Shown one piece after another: positions 63,321 through 64,000 of a stretch of DNA of 64,000 bases (position 1 is the stretch's first letter; every line of letters begins with the position of its first letter). The stretch is from an uncultured Eubacteriales bacterium (GTDB lineage: Bacteria > Bacillota > Clostridia > Oscillospirales > Oscillospiraceae), in NCBI GenBank assembly GCA_900317905.1, contig ONIN01000002.1, forward strand, positions 62,001 to 126,000, in the 5' to 3' direction. Made by a program: the position numbers and the translations under genes. Below the pieces are notes generated by a model, which was not told the DNA's origin, did not search any database, and saw nothing but the letters and a program-made list of their open reading frames with translations.

Positions 63321-63349
63321 AGCATAGCACAAAAGAAAATGCATTTCAA
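63321..63349 (-). promoter_or_regulatory. Promoter of the RdRP-like operon
   Basis: TTGAAA (63349-63344), 17 bases and TATGCT (63326-63321) on the minus strand. Confidence 0.7.
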
Positions 63350-63356
63350 TTCGTAT

Positions 63357-63755
63357 ATTGATAACTGCTCCCACTTTTATCAAAGATGGATTTATGATCT
63401 CTAATCGTATTCTGCATCGACGTCATCTGCGGCGATGACGTTCCCACAAAGAATCGATTTCACGCCCTTTTGTAGTTCTGCATCGAGTTCTTCTTTGCTC
63501 ATTGCACCTAAGGCTATAGGTTTTTTAAACAATGGCTGCTTCTCGTTCATCATTTGAAGCTGTATCTTAACATCATCCTGCTCTCTTCTGCCGCCGTCGC
63601 TGCACGAAGATACAAACAGCTTTTCTGGCACAGGAATCATCTCCTTTGCCTTAAGTCTATCTCAGAATGTTTCCAAGTGCAAGGGCGATATTAGTGATAC
63701 CGTAAAACGAGATAATCTATTCACTATCTCTTTATTGATAACTGCTCCCACTTTT
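63357..63755 (+). repeat. 22-bp direct repeat around an antitoxin remnant
   Basis: A sequence starting ATTGATAACTGCTCCCAC is at 63357-63378 and again at 63734-63755, 377 bp apart. Only the second copy continues into the full hairpin. Confidence 0.75.
63401..63631 (-). CDS. RelB/DinJ-like antitoxin fragment
   Basis: About 76 residues. The C-terminal half (MSKEELDAELQKGVKSI...VDAEY) resembles the end of RelB/DinJ antitoxins. The N-terminal half does not show the ribbon-helix-helix, so it is probably rearranged or truncated. No toxin gene is adjacent. The GTG at 63631 is better spaced from AAAGGAG than the ATG at 63640. Confidence 0.4.
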   Translation of the reverse strand: MPEKLFVSSCSDGGRREQDDVKIQLQMMNEKQPLFKKPIALGAMSKEELDAELQKGVKSILCGNVIAADDVDAEYD

Positions 63756-63776
63756 TTCAGTGGGGGCTTTTTTGTT
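63745..63776 (+). terminator. Terminator before the Cys-rich VLP gene
   Basis: CCCAC and GTGGG arms around TTTTTTCA, followed by GGCTTTTTTG. Confidence 0.7.
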
Positions 63777-63808
63777 ATCCAATTTTCTTACGAAAGGAGG
63801 GCTGAACA

Positions 63809-64000
63809 TGCCGCTCAAACTCACGTCACGGCAGGCTGCAGCAGTGCATTCTCTCACGCGAACGCATTGCTGCAACTGCGATGACGGGATCTGTCTGCTG
63901 ATGGACGCACCATGTGCACAGATCCGGTCAAAGAAACTGATCTGCCGGTATTTCAAAAACACAGTATTGCCGACAGCGCCGAAGCTGCAAAAATCAATTT
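63809..64000 (+). CDS. Cysteine-rich VLP protein, partial
   Basis: 64 codons, cut by the window end. It has CCNCDDGICLLMDAPCAQ, a Cys-rich segment, followed by CRYFKNTVLPTAPKLQ, whose VLP gives the family its name. Such proteins are common in Tn1549-like conjugative elements, next to relaxase genes. AAAGGAGG precedes the ATG. Confidence 0.75.

Larger units (their letters stand above)
46895..64000. mobile_element. Integrated genomic island (ICE-like), right end outside window
   Basis: The segment starts at the tRNA-Met fragment and holds a type I RM system with cassettes, a tyrosine recombinase, tnpV and the beginning of a Cys-rich VLP gene, the last two typical of Tn1549-like elements. Conjugation genes are not in view. 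Confidence 0.75.

Overview
The window looks like chromosome of an anaerobic, high-GC gut Clostridium-group bacterium, probably Oscillospiraceae-like. The reasons are an oxygen-sensitive class III ribonucleotide reductase, an S-layer-homology protein, a BspA-type leucine-rich-repeat protein, strong AGGAGG ribosome sites, and a Tn1549-like island. No rRNA and no CRISPR array were seen; the only tRNA sequence is a 3' fragment of tRNA-Met that marks an island edge.

Layout. 1-8.1 kb: nrdD (cut by the window start) with two NrdR-box-like palindromes, an SLH protein, a heterodimeric ABC exporter and a CdaR-type regulator. 8.2-12.2 kb: glycerate kinase plus GntP permease, divergent from the CdaR-type gene, then an M42 peptidase behind a leader of six hairpins. 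12.4-20.3 kb: a sugar cluster on both sides of one promoter region (sugar isomerase one way; split transketolase, RpiB-like isomerase, iron-type alcohol dehydrogenase, EamA transporter, ROK repressor and DUF4867 protein the other way). This matches the sulfo-transketolase route for sulfoquinovose, and the RpiB-like protein has lost phosphate-binding residues. 20.4-29.3 kb: intergenic repeats, a secreted LRR protein, thpR with a bilin-reductase-like/LRR fusion, a metallo-beta-lactamase-fold protein, a ZIP transporter, a MATE pump and a methyltransferase/hydrolase chimera. 29.5-38.5 kb: hypA with a large Fe-S flavoprotein and divergent TetR gene, then a GntR/kinase/lactate permease unit with perfect operator palindromes, a regulator fragment and a nitroreductase. 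38.5-42.0 kb: broken remains of an AraC/alpha-galactosidase/sugar-binding-protein locus and a DUF2804 gene. 42.2-46.8 kb: a TetR-controlled operon of a DsbA/FrnE protein, a glyoxalase-II-like hydrolase, an old-yellow-enzyme flavoprotein and a nitroreductase, with textbook divergent promoters.

46.9 kb to the end is an integrated element entering at a tRNA-Met fragment. It carries a phase-variable type I restriction-modification locus (XRE regulator, GIY-YIG/DUF4357 protein, hsdM, hsdS with two nearly identical recognition domains, Fic, hsdR, three silent hsdS cassettes in both orientations, and a tyrosine recombinase), then tnpV, and an operon encoding a homologue of eukaryotic-type cellular RNA-dependent RNA polymerase together with an unknown 292-residue partner. 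A Cys-rich VLP gene of the Tn1549 type runs off the right edge, so the element continues beyond the window.

The most interesting items are the RdRP-like polymerase operon, the shuffling type I RM locus, the putative sulfoquinovose sulfo-transketolase cluster, and two gene chimeras made by in-frame joins.
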